A DNA stretch of 64,000 nucleotides, from NCBI GenBank assembly GCA_903831935.1, contig CAIKZP010000053.1:30591-94590 (forward strand). The letters are read 5' to 3'. The DNA comes from an uncultured Bacteroidota bacterium (GTDB taxonomy: Bacteria; Bacteroidota; Bacteroidia; Chitinophagales; Chitinophagaceae). A program made the translations under genes and the position numbers. Below are positions 19,584 to 30,311 of this stretch, in pieces. The notes below the pieces were generated by a model. It searched no databases. It had not been told where the DNA came from and saw nothing but the letters and a program-made list of their open reading frames with translations. Every line of letters starts with the position of its first letter. The first letter of the stretch is position 1.

Positions 19584-20783
19584 CTATACAAAAGCCTTAA
19601 ACAAAGTACAGTTTCCAGACGATTCTAGGCTATATACTGCATCTGGTAACAAACAAATCGCTTCTCCCCTTTTTAAAACAATACTATTATTTAATATCGC
19701 CCCACCAGCCGTTACAATAATTATCTCTAATCCTTCGGCTGTATTGGTATAGGCTCTTTTACCAACTAATTCTATTTTACTAATAGCAAAATCAGGCACG
19801 GGGCAAGGATATAACTTTTCGCCGATTCTTATTTCATTCCCCTTCAAAATATTAGGCACAATTCCTTCAAAAAGCGTGTGCTTTAATAATTCTGGCACAT
19901 CAATATGCTTGGGCGTCAAGCCACCTCTGAGTACATTATCACTATTAGCCATTAGTTCAATGTTCTGACCTTCTAAATATGCATGCGGCAAACCTGCACC
20001 TTGAAACACCCCTTCGCCAGCTTGCACATTAACTATATTAAAAAAGTAAATAGAAAACACACCACGGTCTATATCAACTATTTGATCAACATCTTCAAAC
20101 AATTGCGCCACCCACCAACCAGGATCGGACTTAGTTAAATCTCCATCCTTTTTTTGACGAATCACACGTTTCACTACGCTCATTAAAAAGCTATTTACTT
20201 CTTGCTGCGCTAATTCCATTACAAATTGATACAGTCCCTGGTAGCCATCCATTTTAAATAATGGCAATAAAATATTAAACTCTTGCACATCGGCAAGTGT
20301 TTTTTCTAGCAGGTTTTTTTCTTTGAAACCGTGTAATAACCAAAAATCACTCAGCGCTACCATCACTTCTGGTTTGTGATTTCGGTCTTTATAATTTCTA
20401 TTCGGTGCATTAATTGGTATACCAGCCGCTTCTTCTTTGTCAAAACCCTTTTCGGCTTCCTCTTTAGTTGGATGCACTTGAATAGACAGCATTTGCTTTA
20501 CATCCAATACTTTTAATAAGTAGGGCAATTCGCCAAATCGATCATAGACCGCTTTCGTCAATACCGTTTCGGGGTCTTTATTTATGATATCAATCAATGA
20601 AATTGGCCCATCATTCGTTTCTAAAATGGCACTTGCCATCGGATGAGCGCCCATCCAATATTCTGCAAAAGGTTTATCATTTGTGTTTTCAACCCCTAAT
20701 AAGTCTGGAATAAAGGTGTTTCCACCCCAGGCATAGTGTTGAATAACGCCGTTTAGTTTGAATATTTTGTTGGATGTTGACAT
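19584..20783 (-). CDS. manA: Mannose-6-phosphate isomerase, class I
   Basis: LSIQVHPTKEEAEKGF, NHKPEVMVAL, GAGLPHAYLEGQNIELMANSDNVLRGGLTPKHID. Confidence 0.95.
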   Translation of the reverse strand: MSTSNKIFKLNGVIQHYAWGGNTFIPDLLGVENTNDKPFAEYWMGAHPMASAILETNDGPISLIDIINKDPETVLTKAVYDRFGELPYLLKVLDVKQMLSIQVHPTKEEAEKGFDKEEAAGIPINAPNRNYKDRNHKPEVMVALSDFWLLHGFKEKNLLEKTLADVQEFNILLPLFKMDGYQGLYQFVMELAQQEVNSFLMSVVKRVIRQKKDGDLTKSDPGWWVAQLFEDVDQIVDIDRGVFSIYFFNIVNVQAGEGVFQGAGLPHAYLEGQNIELMANSDNVLRGGLTPKHIDVPELLKHTLFEGIVPNILKGNEIRIGEKLYPCPVPDFAISKIELVGKRAYTNTAEGLEIIIVTAGGAILNNSIVLKRGEAICLLPDAVYSLESSGNCTLFKAFV

Positions 20784-20837
20784 TCGTAAACATTTATGTT
20801 GTTCAATAACGTAGTTGTTAGCAAAATCTTGTGCTAA

Positions 20838-21224
20838 ATGAGTGATAAATTATTTCCACACAAAAATATTGCGCTAAATCAAGCAACCGGAAAAAAAGGC
20901 GAACAGATTGCCGCAAGTTTTTTAATAGACAATGGATACGAAATTCAAGAAAAAAACTGGCGTCACCACCATTTAGAAGTTGATATTATTGCTTCTAAAA
21001 ATGGGCGTTTGCATATTGTTGAAGTTAAAACAAGAAATTCAACAAGGTATGGCCATCCCGAAGAAAGTATCACAAAAAACAAAATGAAATTCCTTAAAAA
21101 TGCAGCAGAAGCATACCAATATCAACACAAACAATGGCTATACCTTCAATTCGATGTGATAGCCATTACGCTGATTAGTGATATTGAAACAGAAATTTTT
21201 TTAATTGAAGACGTTTACTTTTAA
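20838..21224 (+). CDS. YraN/UPF0102 family PD-(D/E)XK-like protein
   Basis: GKKGEQIAASFLIDNGYEIQEKNWRHHHLEVDIIASKNGRLHIVEVKTR. Confidence 0.9.
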   Translation: MSDKLFPHKNIALNQATGKKGEQIAASFLIDNGYEIQEKNWRHHHLEVDIIASKNGRLHIVEVKTRNSTRYGHPEESITKNKMKFLKNAAEAYQYQHKQWLYLQFDVIAITLISDIETEIFLIEDVYF

Positions 21225-21229
21225 GCTGC

Positions 21230-21748
21230 TTATTTATGCTTTACCGCCTTCACTCCTTGTTCCATCATCTTTTCAACCATTTTATAGGTAGCAGGGCAAT
21301 AACTAATATTTTGTTGGTGTACATGAATATATTCCACCATTTTCTTTTTCTTTAAATAAGGGAACCCTGCGCAATCAGCAGGTCGAAACTCGTAAATACT
21401 ACACATGTTTGTGCCTAAATTCAAAAACTGACAAGGCTGTTTTTTATTCACCCAGTCTTTGTCTTTTTTATCGAAGTCTAACCATTTGTCTTTAAAGTCT
21501 GCTACACTCATTTCTACGTGTGCAGCAATACGTTTAATATCGGCTGTTGTAAAGGTTGGTGTCATTGATTTGCAACAATTGGCACAACTTAAACAGTCTA
21601 CTTCTTGCCAAACTTCATCTGAAATCTTTGATGCAGTTGCATCTAGTTTAAGGGGTGGATTTTTTTCTATTTTTCCTAAATATGCTTTAAACGACTTTTG
21701 ATTGTGTCGAACTTTTTGCTTGAAGGAACGCATATTCACTTGCATCAT
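21230..21748 (-). CDS. YkgJ family cysteine cluster protein
   Basis: CLSCANCCKSMTPTFT..., CQFLN..MCSIYEFRPADCAGFPY. Confidence 0.9.
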   Translation of the reverse strand: MMQVNMRSFKQKVRHNQKSFKAYLGKIEKNPPLKLDATASKISDEVWQEVDCLSCANCCKSMTPTFTTADIKRIAAHVEMSVADFKDKWLDFDKKDKDWVNKKQPCQFLNLGTNMCSIYEFRPADCAGFPYLKKKKMVEYIHVHQQNISYCPATYKMVEKMMEQGVKAVKHK

Positions 21749-21877
21749 ACCATTCTTTTTTTATATAAGAGACAGCGAATGTAAGGATTCAATTCTAAAA
21801 ACAAACAGAACTAAAAAACAGAATTAACTAAGTTCCCCTTTATTCTTAATTTTAATCAATAGCCTAAAAGCATATTT

Positions 21878-22798
21878 ATGGCTAGTTTAATAAATTATAT
21901 GTGGGAATCGTACAAGAAAGGATATAAAGCTTACCTGCAATTGGAGCGCTCTTTAAGCGACCATTCGGTAGAGGCTTACTTGCACGATGTAGAAAAACTA
22001 ACCGAATTTTTATTGCACGAAAATTTGCTCAAATCCCCGTCTGAATTAGATTTGAAGTCGTTACAACAATTTGTAAAATGGATTGGAGAATTGGGAATGA
22101 CAGAAACTTCACAATCAAGAATCATTTCAGGCATACGTAGTTTTTATAAATATTGTTTGATTGAGCAGATCTGTGTTTCAGATCCTTCTTTATTATTAGA
22201 AGCACCTAAAACAAAAAGGAAATTACCAGATACGCTAAGCTTTAACGAGATTGAAAAATTAATTGCTCAGGTAGATCAATCCACCGCAGAAGGTGTTAGA
22301 AACAAAGCTATTTTAGAAACCATGTATAGTTGTGGTTTGCGGGTAACAGAATTGATTCAATTGAAACTCTCTAGTTTTTATCCAGACCTTGGATTTATTA
22401 GAGTTACCGGAAAGGGCAATAAAGAAAGACTAGTGCCCATAGGTACTGATGCTATAAAATTTATAAAAATTTATAAAGAAAATGTTCGGGTGCACCAAGG
22501 CATTCAAAACGGATTTGAAGACATTATTTTCTTAAATAGACGAGGCAAAGGACTTAGCAGGGTAATGATTTTTTATATTATTAAAGACTTAGTTTTAAAA
22601 GCCGAGATACACAAAACGGTATCGCCACATACTTTCAGACATTCTTTTGCAACTCATTTGGTAGAAGGCGGAGCAGACCTAAGAGCAGTTCAAGAAATGC
22701 TTGGCCATGAAAGCATCACCACTACTGAAATATATACCCATTTAGACAGGGATTTTTTAAGAGACACCCTACAACGTTTCCATCCAGCATTCAAATAA
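21878..22798 (+). CDS. xerD: Tyrosine recombinase XerD
   Basis: R-H-R-H-Y residues: SCGLRVTEL, SPHTFRHSFATHLVEGGADLRAVQEMLGHESITTTEIYTHLD. Confidence 0.93.
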   Translation: MASLINYMWESYKKGYKAYLQLERSLSDHSVEAYLHDVEKLTEFLLHENLLKSPSELDLKSLQQFVKWIGELGMTETSQSRIISGIRSFYKYCLIEQICVSDPSLLLEAPKTKRKLPDTLSFNEIEKLIAQVDQSTAEGVRNKAILETMYSCGLRVTELIQLKLSSFYPDLGFIRVTGKGNKERLVPIGTDAIKFIKIYKENVRVHQGIQNGFEDIIFLNRRGKGLSRVMIFYIIKDLVLKAEIHKTVSPHTFRHSFATHLVEGGADLRAVQEMLGHESITTTEIYTHLDRDFLRDTLQRFHPAFK

Positions 22799-22891
22799 TT
22801 ACAGGTATCACAAATTTTAATGAAATTCTTGAAAATGATTGGCAATAACAAATGCATGCATTAGGTTTGTTATACTAAACAAAGAACCTAT

Positions 22892-23734
22892 ATGAAAAAA
22901 ATTTTATTATTAGCTGGTATAGCTATAACTGCTTTAACACAAGCACAAATTAAAGTACCCGCTCCTAGTTCCACCCAAACCATTGTTCAAGATTTTGGCG
23001 CAGGAAAAATTGAATTAACTTATTCTCGTCCAAATATTAAAGGAAGGAGTTTACTTAAAACAAATTCCGACTTAGCACCATTAGATAAATTATGGCGCTT
23101 AGGTGCAAATGCTGCCACTAAAATTAAGTTTACCGACAATGTTACCATGGGCGGCAAATTATTAGATACAGGCGTTTATGTGGTTTATGCTATTCCTGGA
23201 AAAGACTATTGGGACATTATCTTAAACAAAGGATTAACCAATTGGGGAACCGATGGATATAAAGAAAGCGAAGACGTAGTTCGTATTAAAGTGACGTCCA
23301 ACAAAACAAGCCCTGCTTATGAAACCTTAACCATGCAATTTGCAGCGATTCAACCAGAATCTTGTGAGTTACATATAATGTGGGGCAATACTGCGATTGC
23401 AGTTCCTATTAGCACCAATATTAGAACCCGCTTACGTGCACAAATAGAAAAAGATTTAAATGCAGATAATGTAAAACCTAGTGCTTATCAAGCAGCTGCA
23501 ACATTTTTCTTAGAGTGGGATAAAGATTTAGACAAAGCATTGGCAAATGCAAAAAAAGCAACCGCTGCAAATCCTAAAGCTTTTTATTTGTATTTATTAC
23601 AAGCTAAAATAGAAAAAGAAGCTGGCGATAAAATGGCTGCAAAAATCAGTGCTCAAAAATGTATTGACCTTGCAATTATTGCAAAAAATGATGACTATGT
23701 TAAACAAGCAAACGACTTAATTAAAAAGTTGTAA
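22892..23734 (+). CDS. DUF2911 domain-containing exported protein
   Basis: YSRPNIKGRSLL...LAPLDKLWRLGANAATKIKFTDNVTMGGKLLDTGVYVVYAIPGKDYWDIILNK. Confidence 0.88.
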   Translation: MKKILLLAGIAITALTQAQIKVPAPSSTQTIVQDFGAGKIELTYSRPNIKGRSLLKTNSDLAPLDKLWRLGANAATKIKFTDNVTMGGKLLDTGVYVVYAIPGKDYWDIILNKGLTNWGTDGYKESEDVVRIKVTSNKTSPAYETLTMQFAAIQPESCELHIMWGNTAIAVPISTNIRTRLRAQIEKDLNADNVKPSAYQAAATFFLEWDKDLDKALANAKKATAANPKAFYLYLLQAKIEKEAGDKMAAKISAQKCIDLAIIAKNDDYVKQANDLIKKL

Positions 23735-23752
23735 TTACTTGTAGATTTACCT

Positions 23753-23796
23753 AATAAAATAGGCTGTTTCGAACTAACGAAACAGCCTATTTTATT
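23753..23796. terminator. Bidirectional intrinsic terminator (19-bp perfect stem)
   Basis: aataaaataggctgtttcg-aactaa-cgaaacagcctattttatt between convergent genes. Confidence 0.9.
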
Positions 23797-23815
23797 TTAA
23801 TTAATTGCGCTTTTA

Positions 23816-25069
23816 TTATCCCGCCATATCAGGAATAAATTCTACTTTATAAGCACCAGCATCAAGCTTGGCCTTGGTTTCAGTAAATGCTACTAATGTT
23901 TCTTCAATGTCTTTATCGGTATGATCCGCTGTTGGAATTAATCGATAAATAATATGTCCTTTTGGAATAACAGGATACACTACAATCGAGCAAAAAATGC
24001 GATAGTTTTCACGCAAATCCATTACCATAGCAGTAGCTTCTTCTACCCCACCTTTCATATACACTGGTGTTACTGGTGTATCTGTATTGCCAATATCAAA
24101 ACCCCTTTCTTTTAATCCTGTTTGCAACTTCTTTGCATTACTCCATAAACGTTCTTTTAACGCTGGTTGCGTTTTTAAGAGTTCTAACCTTTTTAAATTT
24201 CCAAGCACTATTGGCATTGGTAAACTCTTTGCAAAAATTTGTGAACGGATATTGTAACGTATAAAATCAATAATGGCTTTATCTCCCGCCATAAATGCAC
24301 CAATAGACGCCATTGATTTTGCAAAAGTAGAAAAATACAAATCAATTGCATCTTGACAACCTTGTGCTTCACCTGCACCAGCACCTGTTTGGCCTAGTGT
24401 TCCAAAACCGTGTGCATCATCTACTAATAACCTAAATTCAAATTTAGATTTTAGTGCAGCAATCTCTTTTAATTTACCTTGATCACCCGCCATTCCAAAC
24501 ACTCCTTCTGTAATAACTAAAATACCACCGGCTTGTTGTTTTTCTAAAAGTGCAGTTGCGCGAACCATTTGTTTTTCAAAATCTTCAATATCATTGTGTT
24601 TGAATACATAACGGTGTCCTGTATGTAAACGCATGCCATCTAAAATACAAGCATGTGCTTCTGCATCATATACAATTACATCATGACGGCCACAAATGGC
24701 ATCGATGGCACTCATAATTCCTTGGTAACCAAAGTTCATTAGAATGGCATCTTCTTTGTGTTCAAAAGCAGCTAATTCGGCTTCTAATTGTTCGTGGTAA
24801 TTACTATTTCCACTCATCATTCTAGCACCCATTGGCAAAGCCAAACCAAATTCAGCAGAAGCTGCAGCATCAGTCTCACGTACTTCTGGATGATTTGCTA
24901 AGCCTAAATAGTTATTCAAACTCCACACAATCATCTCTTTTCCACGAAATTTCATCCTACTACCAATCGCTCCTTCTAATTTAGGAAAAGCAAAATAACC
25001 ATGCGCTCTTTCGCGGTGTTGGCCTAATGGACCGTAATTCTTCACTAATTTTTCAAAAATATCTGCCAT
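23816..25069 (-). CDS. Alpha-oxoamine synthase family PLP enzyme (serine palmitoyltransferase / cysteate acyltransferase / KBL-like)
   Basis: WSLNNYLGLANHPEV, LVDDAHGFGTLGQTGAGAGE, YFSTFAKSMASIGAFMAG (PLP Lys). Confidence 0.88.
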   Translation of the reverse strand: MADIFEKLVKNYGPLGQHRERAHGYFAFPKLEGAIGSRMKFRGKEMIVWSLNNYLGLANHPEVRETDAAASAEFGLALPMGARMMSGNSNYHEQLEAELAAFEHKEDAILMNFGYQGIMSAIDAICGRHDVIVYDAEAHACILDGMRLHTGHRYVFKHNDIEDFEKQMVRATALLEKQQAGGILVITEGVFGMAGDQGKLKEIAALKSKFEFRLLVDDAHGFGTLGQTGAGAGEAQGCQDAIDLYFSTFAKSMASIGAFMAGDKAIIDFIRYNIRSQIFAKSLPMPIVLGNLKRLELLKTQPALKERLWSNAKKLQTGLKERGFDIGNTDTPVTPVYMKGGVEEATAMVMDLRENYRIFCSIVVYPVIPKGHIIYRLIPTADHTDKDIEETLVAFTETKAKLDAGAYKVEFIPDMAG

Positions 25070-25102
25070 AGAAACAAATTGTATTTAATGATCTGATGCG
25101 TG

Positions 25103-25132
25103 CAAAATTAAACTTTTCGCACCGAAGAGCAA
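25103..25132 (-). promoter_or_regulatory. Bacteroidota promoter TTG-N19-TAATTTTG
   Basis: Reverse strand: TTG (25132-25130), 19-nt spacer, TAATTTTG (25110-25103), upstream of 25069 start. Confidence 0.6.
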
Positions 25133-25220
25133 AGCCAAATATTTGAGCACCAAATGGTTTTAATTTGATAACCAAAAATCAAAAAATCATCCCTTATTTT
25201 TGCATCCTTAATCCCCCAAA

Positions 25221-26864
25221 ATGAAGCGATTTACACTTTTTTTTATGATTGGCTTATTCAGCCTAGTATCACAAGCGCAAAACAAAAAAAACGTTATTAT
25301 TAGTGTAAAACCAAAATTGGTAGTTGGTATAGTCATTGACCAAATGCGCTGGGATTACTTAACTAGGTTTAAAGCCTTATATGCTGCAAATGGCGGTTTC
25401 AATAGAATGATGGGTGAAGGATATTCTTTTGATAACACAATGGTTCCATATGCCCCAACTGTAACCGCTTGTGGACACACTTGTGTTTATACAGGTAGTG
25501 TGCCTGCTATTCATGGAATAACAGGAAATAATTGGTTTGACAATCAATTACTACGCAATATATATTGCTCAGAAGACAAATCAGTAAAAACGGTTGGCGC
25601 AAATACAGATGCTGGACAAATGAGTCCTAAGAATATGCTTACTACTACCATTGGTGATGAATTAAAATTGGCAACAAATTTCAAAAGCAAAGTAATTGGT
25701 ATAGCCATTAAAGACAGGGGGTCTATTTTACCTGCAGGACATGCTGCAGATGCTGCTTATTGGTATGATGGAAAATCTGGCAATTTTATTACCAGTAGTT
25801 ATTATATGAACGATTTGCCTTTCTGGTTAAACCAATTCAACAACAGAAAAATTGTAGACTCTTTTTATGCCATTGGATGGAATACATTTTTAAACAAATC
25901 AGTTTACCCTGAATATGCAACCGACGACGAAAAATTGTATGAAACAAAACCATTTGGTGCAACAGCACTAGGTTTTCCTTATACACTTTCTAATTACAAA
26001 GGAAAAGATTATAGTAAAATATCTACCACACCTTATGGCAATTCATTAACGATTGAAATGGCAAAAGCAGCCGTAATAAATGAAAAAATGGGTAAAGGGG
26101 CTGCCACAGATTTATTAGCCATTAGTTTTTCTTCGCCAGATTATATTGGTCATGCATTTGGTCCAAATTCTTGGGAGATGGTGGACGACTATGTACGACT
26201 AGACGATGAACTAGGTAAATTTTTTCAATTCTTAGATGCAACAGTTGGTAAAAACCAATACACCGTTTTTTTAACCGCAGACCATGCCGTAGCGCATGTT
26301 GCAGGTTTTATGAAAGAACATAAATTACCAGCAGGAATATTTGATGAAGCTGGATTAAGAAAAGAACTAAACAATCTTGTAAAAGAAAAATTTGGCATTA
26401 GTAATTTAATAGAAAGTTTATCTAATTACCAAGTATCATTAAACCATCCCAAACTAGATAGTAGTTTACAAAATCCTGATGCAATCAATAAAGCATTAAT
26501 TCAATTTTTACTAAAAAAAGAGGCTGTTGCAAATGCTTTTGAAACCAGTAAAATACTAACTACTACCCTGCCAAAAACACAGCGTGATATGTTTGCCAAT
26601 GGCTATTTTCCTAACAGAAGTGGTGATATTCAAATTGTTTTAAAGTCGGGCTATATGGAAGGTAGTGGCACAGGTACAACCCATGGTATCTGGGCACCTT
26701 ACGATGCGCATATCCCTTTATTGTTTTATGGATGGGGCATTAATAAAGGGCATACCAATAAAGAAACTTATATGACTGATATTGCGCCAACCATTGCCGC
26801 CTTATTACATATTCAAATGCCTAGTGGCGCTGTTGGAAAAGTATTAGAAGAAGTGATAAAATAA
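25221..26864 (+). CDS. PafA-like alkaline phosphatase superfamily protein
   Basis: VGIVIDQMRWDYL, PYAPTVTACGHTCVYTG (Thr nucleophile), GNNWFDN, IKDRGSILPAGH (K-x-R), LTADHAVAHVAGF. Confidence 0.9.
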   Translation: MKRFTLFFMIGLFSLVSQAQNKKNVIISVKPKLVVGIVIDQMRWDYLTRFKALYAANGGFNRMMGEGYSFDNTMVPYAPTVTACGHTCVYTGSVPAIHGITGNNWFDNQLLRNIYCSEDKSVKTVGANTDAGQMSPKNMLTTTIGDELKLATNFKSKVIGIAIKDRGSILPAGHAADAAYWYDGKSGNFITSSYYMNDLPFWLNQFNNRKIVDSFYAIGWNTFLNKSVYPEYATDDEKLYETKPFGATALGFPYTLSNYKGKDYSKISTTPYGNSLTIEMAKAAVINEKMGKGAATDLLAISFSSPDYIGHAFGPNSWEMVDDYVRLDDELGKFFQFLDATVGKNQYTVFLTADHAVAHVAGFMKEHKLPAGIFDEAGLRKELNNLVKEKFGISNLIESLSNYQVSLNHPKLDSSLQNPDAINKALIQFLLKKEAVANAFETSKILTTTLPKTQRDMFANGYFPNRSGDIQIVLKSGYMEGSGTGTTHGIWAPYDAHIPLLFYGWGINKGHTNKETYMTDIAPTIAALLHIQMPSGAVGKVLEEVIK

Positions 26865-26888
26865 TAGATCATATTTCATCTCAACTTA

Positions 26889-26934
26889 AAAAAGGAATAG
26901 GCTATATCAAAACTGATATAGCCTATTCCTTTTT
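26889..26934. terminator. Bidirectional intrinsic terminator (21-bp perfect stem)
   Basis: aaaaaggaataggctatatca-aaac-tgatatagcctattccttttt. Confidence 0.92.
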
Positions 26935-26986
26935 ATGTAATTAGTACCAATTTTATTTTGATACTTCTACTGAATTTCTAATGCAA

Positions 26987-28219
26987 TTAGTTTTGCAATT
27001 TCAATTGTAAATTTTGGTCAAGTGCATCTAAGAACTCTTCTGTATACAAATAGTGTTCTCCATGATTTACTTTGTTACCATAAATACAAACTGCTAAATC
27101 TTTGGTCATTTTACCACTCTCAACTGTTTCTACACATACTTCTTCTAAAGCTTGGCAGAAATTAATTAATGCTTGGTTATTGTCTAATTTTCCGCGGAAT
27201 TCTAAACCACGAGTCCAAGCAAAAATAGAAGCGATAGGATTAGTTGATGTTGGTTTTCCTTTTTGGTGCTCACGAAAGTGACGTGTAACGGTACCATGTG
27301 CTGCTTCTGCTTCCATTACCAAACCGTTTGGTGTTACAAGTGTTGAAGTCATTAGTCCTAAAGAACCAAATCCTTGTGCAACTGTATCACTTTGAACATC
27401 GCCATCGTAATTTTTACAAGCCCATACAAAATTACCATTCCATTTTAAGGCACTAGCAACCATATCGTCAATTAAACGGTGCTCGTAAGTAATACCTGCA
27501 GTTTCGTATGCTGCTTTAAATTCATTTTGATATACTTCTTCAAAAATATCTTTAAAACGTCCGTCGTATTTTTTAAGAATTGTATTTTTTGTAGATAAGT
27601 ATAAAGGCCATTTTTTAATTAATGCTTGATTAAAACAAGCACGTGCAAAACCAAAGATACTTTCGTCGGTATTGTACATTGCCATTGCAACGCCATCACC
27701 TTTAAAATTGTATACTTCAAATTCTTGATTTGTTCCGTCTTCGCCTTCAAACTTGATTGTAAGTTTTCCCTTGCCCTTGGTTACAAAATCAGTTGCACGG
27801 TATTGGTCTCCAAATGCATGACGTCCAATACAAATTGGTGCAGTCCAGTTTGGAACCAAACGAGGTACGTTTGCGCAAACAATTGGCTCACGGAATACAG
27901 TACCATCTAATATATTACGGATAGTGCCATTAGGGCTCTTCCACATTTGTTTTAATTTGAACTCTACTACACGCGCTTCATCTGGTGTAATGGTAGCACA
28001 TTTGATTCCTACTCCATGTTCTAAGATAGCATGCGCTGCATCAATAGTTACTTGGTCATTAGTTTCATCGCGGTATTCCATTCCTAAGTCATAATAGCGA
28101 ATGTCTACATCCAAATAAGGAAGGATCAATTTATCTTTAATGAACTTCCAAATGATTCTTGTCATTTCGTCGCCATCCAGTTCTACTACTGGATTTAGCA
28201 CTTTAATTTTTTGCGCCAT
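26987..28219 (-). CDS. icd: NADP-dependent isocitrate dehydrogenase (eukaryote-like homodimeric type)
   Basis: [68 protein letters not shown]. Confidence 0.95.
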   Translation of the reverse strand: MAQKIKVLNPVVELDGDEMTRIIWKFIKDKLILPYLDVDIRYYDLGMEYRDETNDQVTIDAAHAILEHGVGIKCATITPDEARVVEFKLKQMWKSPNGTIRNILDGTVFREPIVCANVPRLVPNWTAPICIGRHAFGDQYRATDFVTKGKGKLTIKFEGEDGTNQEFEVYNFKGDGVAMAMYNTDESIFGFARACFNQALIKKWPLYLSTKNTILKKYDGRFKDIFEEVYQNEFKAAYETAGITYEHRLIDDMVASALKWNGNFVWACKNYDGDVQSDTVAQGFGSLGLMTSTLVTPNGLVMEAEAAHGTVTRHFREHQKGKPTSTNPIASIFAWTRGLEFRGKLDNNQALINFCQALEEVCVETVESGKMTKDLAVCIYGNKVNHGEHYLYTEEFLDALDQNLQLKLQN

Positions 28220-28245
28220 AACAGTGTCTATTTAATTTAAGGGCA

Positions 28246-28276
28246 CAAAGGTAGTATTTAATCGGTTTTAACGCAA
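28246..28276 (-). promoter_or_regulatory. Bacteroidota promoter TTG-N20-TACCTTTG for icd
   Basis: Reverse strand TTG (28276-28274), 20-nt spacer, TACCTTTG (28253-28246). Confidence 0.6.
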
Positions 28277-28310
28277 CGATAAACAGAGGATAAATGGCGT
28301 TTTTTTGGGC

Positions 28311-30203
28311 TTAATCCGTAACATTTACAATTAATACAGGAATTGATAGCTCATGGCGGACACTTTCAATGGTTTCGCCAAATACATAGTCTTTTAAACC
28401 TCTATGCCTATGAGCTCCCATTACCAATAAGTCTGCCTGGGTAGTTTGAACGATTCTTACAATTTCTCTCACCCGATTTTTATAACCCAATACTGTTTCA
28501 ACTTTATATCCAACTTGGGTTAATTGGCTAGCAAATGCATCGAGTCTTTCTCGGTCTTTTCTAGTTTCATAATCATCACTCGATTCACCAAAATAAGTAG
28601 CAGAAGCACTTTCAACTATATGCAATAAAATATAAGTAACATCTTGTTTCCCTTGCGAAACAGCATGGGCAATTATTTTTTCGTCGGCTTCGCTAAAATC
28701 GAGTGAAACTGCAATACGACGCGCTTCTTTAACCACTAGGTTTTGTAAGATTGGAGTATCGTTGTGCATTCGAGCAATATCTCGGAGTTTTCTTTTTTGT
28801 ACAAATGGCAAGAAGGTCATCATTAAAAACAGCCAAATAAAAATCAATGCAACAATTACAATTAAAATTTTCCAAACCCAATTCCCTTCATTGCTAAATA
28901 AAGGAATGGTTTGTTGAATAACCATTTTTACGTTTAAATACACTAATACCGTAGCAACTAACCAAGCGGCGATTTTGGTATAGGTTTTAATTGCAAAATC
29001 GCCCATTGTAGCTTTATCACTTACAAAATGTATTAATGGAATGACAGCAAAGCCAAGTTGCACACTTAATATAACTTGGCTTAAAACTAATAACGCATCA
29101 ATCTTTTCATTTCCAAAATACAAAATGGTAATCACTGCAGGCGCAATGGCTATAACCCTTGTAATTAAACGCCTTAACAACGGGTTGATTCGAATTTTTA
29201 AGTACCCTTCCATTACAATTTGACCAGCAAGTGTACCTGTAATAGTACTGCTCTGCCCTGCGGCTATTAATGCAATTGCAAATAAAATTGGCGCTAATTT
29301 ACTACCTAATAAAGGGGCTAATAATTTATGAGCTTCTTCAATTTTTGCTACCTGTGTATTACCCGAACTAAAAAAAACTGAAGCTGCTAAAACCAAAATC
29401 GCTGCATTCACAAAAAAAGCCAAATTCAGTGCAACGGTACTATCAATTAAATTGTACTTGAGTGCTCGTTTTATTCCAGCATTATCTGATTTTATTTTTC
29501 TAGTTTGAACGAGTGCTGAATGTAAGTATAAATTATGCGGCATCACTGTTGCTCCAATAATTCCTACTGCAATATAAAGTGCATTATTCGACAAAAAAGA
29601 TGGCATAAAACCAGCTGCAACTGCATGTATATCTGGTTTTGCTAAAAATAATTCTATTAAAAATGAAAGTCCAATAATTGCTACGAGGCTTACTATAAAA
29701 GCTTCTAATTTTCTAATCCCATAACGTTGTAACCACATGAGTAATAGTGTGTCTAAAACAGTAATACACACACCCCAAATAATTGGTAAGCCAGTCAATA
29801 AATAAATACCTAGTGCCATTCCTAATACCTCGGCTAAATCGCAGGCAGCAATGGCAATTTCAGCAAACACATATAAACAAAAATTAACAAGTGGCGGGTA
29901 AACTTCTCTATTGGCTTGGGCTAGGTCTCTGCGTCTTACAATACCCAAACGAGCACTCAAACTTTGTAATAACAAAGCCATCAAGTTACTCATCAATAAT
30001 ACCCAAATCAAACTATAACCAAATTGAGCACCGCCTTGTAAATCTGTAGCCCAATTACCAGGATCCATATATCCTACACTAACCAAATAGGCAGGACCTA
30101 AATAAGCAAGTATCCGTTTCCACCCTTTGGCTGATTTTGTGGTATCTACCGATTCGTGTACTTCACTCAGTGATTCTGTACCTTCTAACCGATTAGAAAT
30201 CAT
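28311..30203 (-). CDS. mntH: Nramp family Mn/divalent metal transporter fused to a C-terminal UspA-like domain
   Basis: MDPGNWATDLQGG, MPHNLYLHSALVQTRK; C-terminal ARRIAVSLDFSEADEKII...LLVMGAHRHRGLKDYVFGETIESVRHELSIPVLIV. Confidence 0.92.
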   Translation of the reverse strand: MISNRLEGTESLSEVHESVDTTKSAKGWKRILAYLGPAYLVSVGYMDPGNWATDLQGGAQFGYSLIWVLLMSNLMALLLQSLSARLGIVRRRDLAQANREVYPPLVNFCLYVFAEIAIAACDLAEVLGMALGIYLLTGLPIIWGVCITVLDTLLLMWLQRYGIRKLEAFIVSLVAIIGLSFLIELFLAKPDIHAVAAGFMPSFLSNNALYIAVGIIGATVMPHNLYLHSALVQTRKIKSDNAGIKRALKYNLIDSTVALNLAFFVNAAILVLAASVFFSSGNTQVAKIEEAHKLLAPLLGSKLAPILFAIALIAAGQSSTITGTLAGQIVMEGYLKIRINPLLRRLITRVIAIAPAVITILYFGNEKIDALLVLSQVILSVQLGFAVIPLIHFVSDKATMGDFAIKTYTKIAAWLVATVLVYLNVKMVIQQTIPLFSNEGNWVWKILIVIVALIFIWLFLMMTFLPFVQKRKLRDIARMHNDTPILQNLVVKEARRIAVSLDFSEADEKIIAHAVSQGKQDVTYILLHIVESASATYFGESSDDYETRKDRERLDAFASQLTQVGYKVETVLGYKNRVREIVRIVQTTQADLLVMGAHRHRGLKDYVFGETIESVRHELSIPVLIVNVTD

Positions 30204-30311
30204 AATATCATAATTGATAGTCTTACAAATCTAAATTATTTCACCCATTAATCTTTTAGATATTCACCTACTATGCCTGAAACACTTAATTTTATAGAAA
30301 TATTTTAAAAC

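Noticed and set aside
21878-22798. Tyrosine recombinase as evidence for an integrated element
   Set aside because: Matches housekeeping XerD; no att repeats, phage or conjugation genes, or adjacent tRNA seen.
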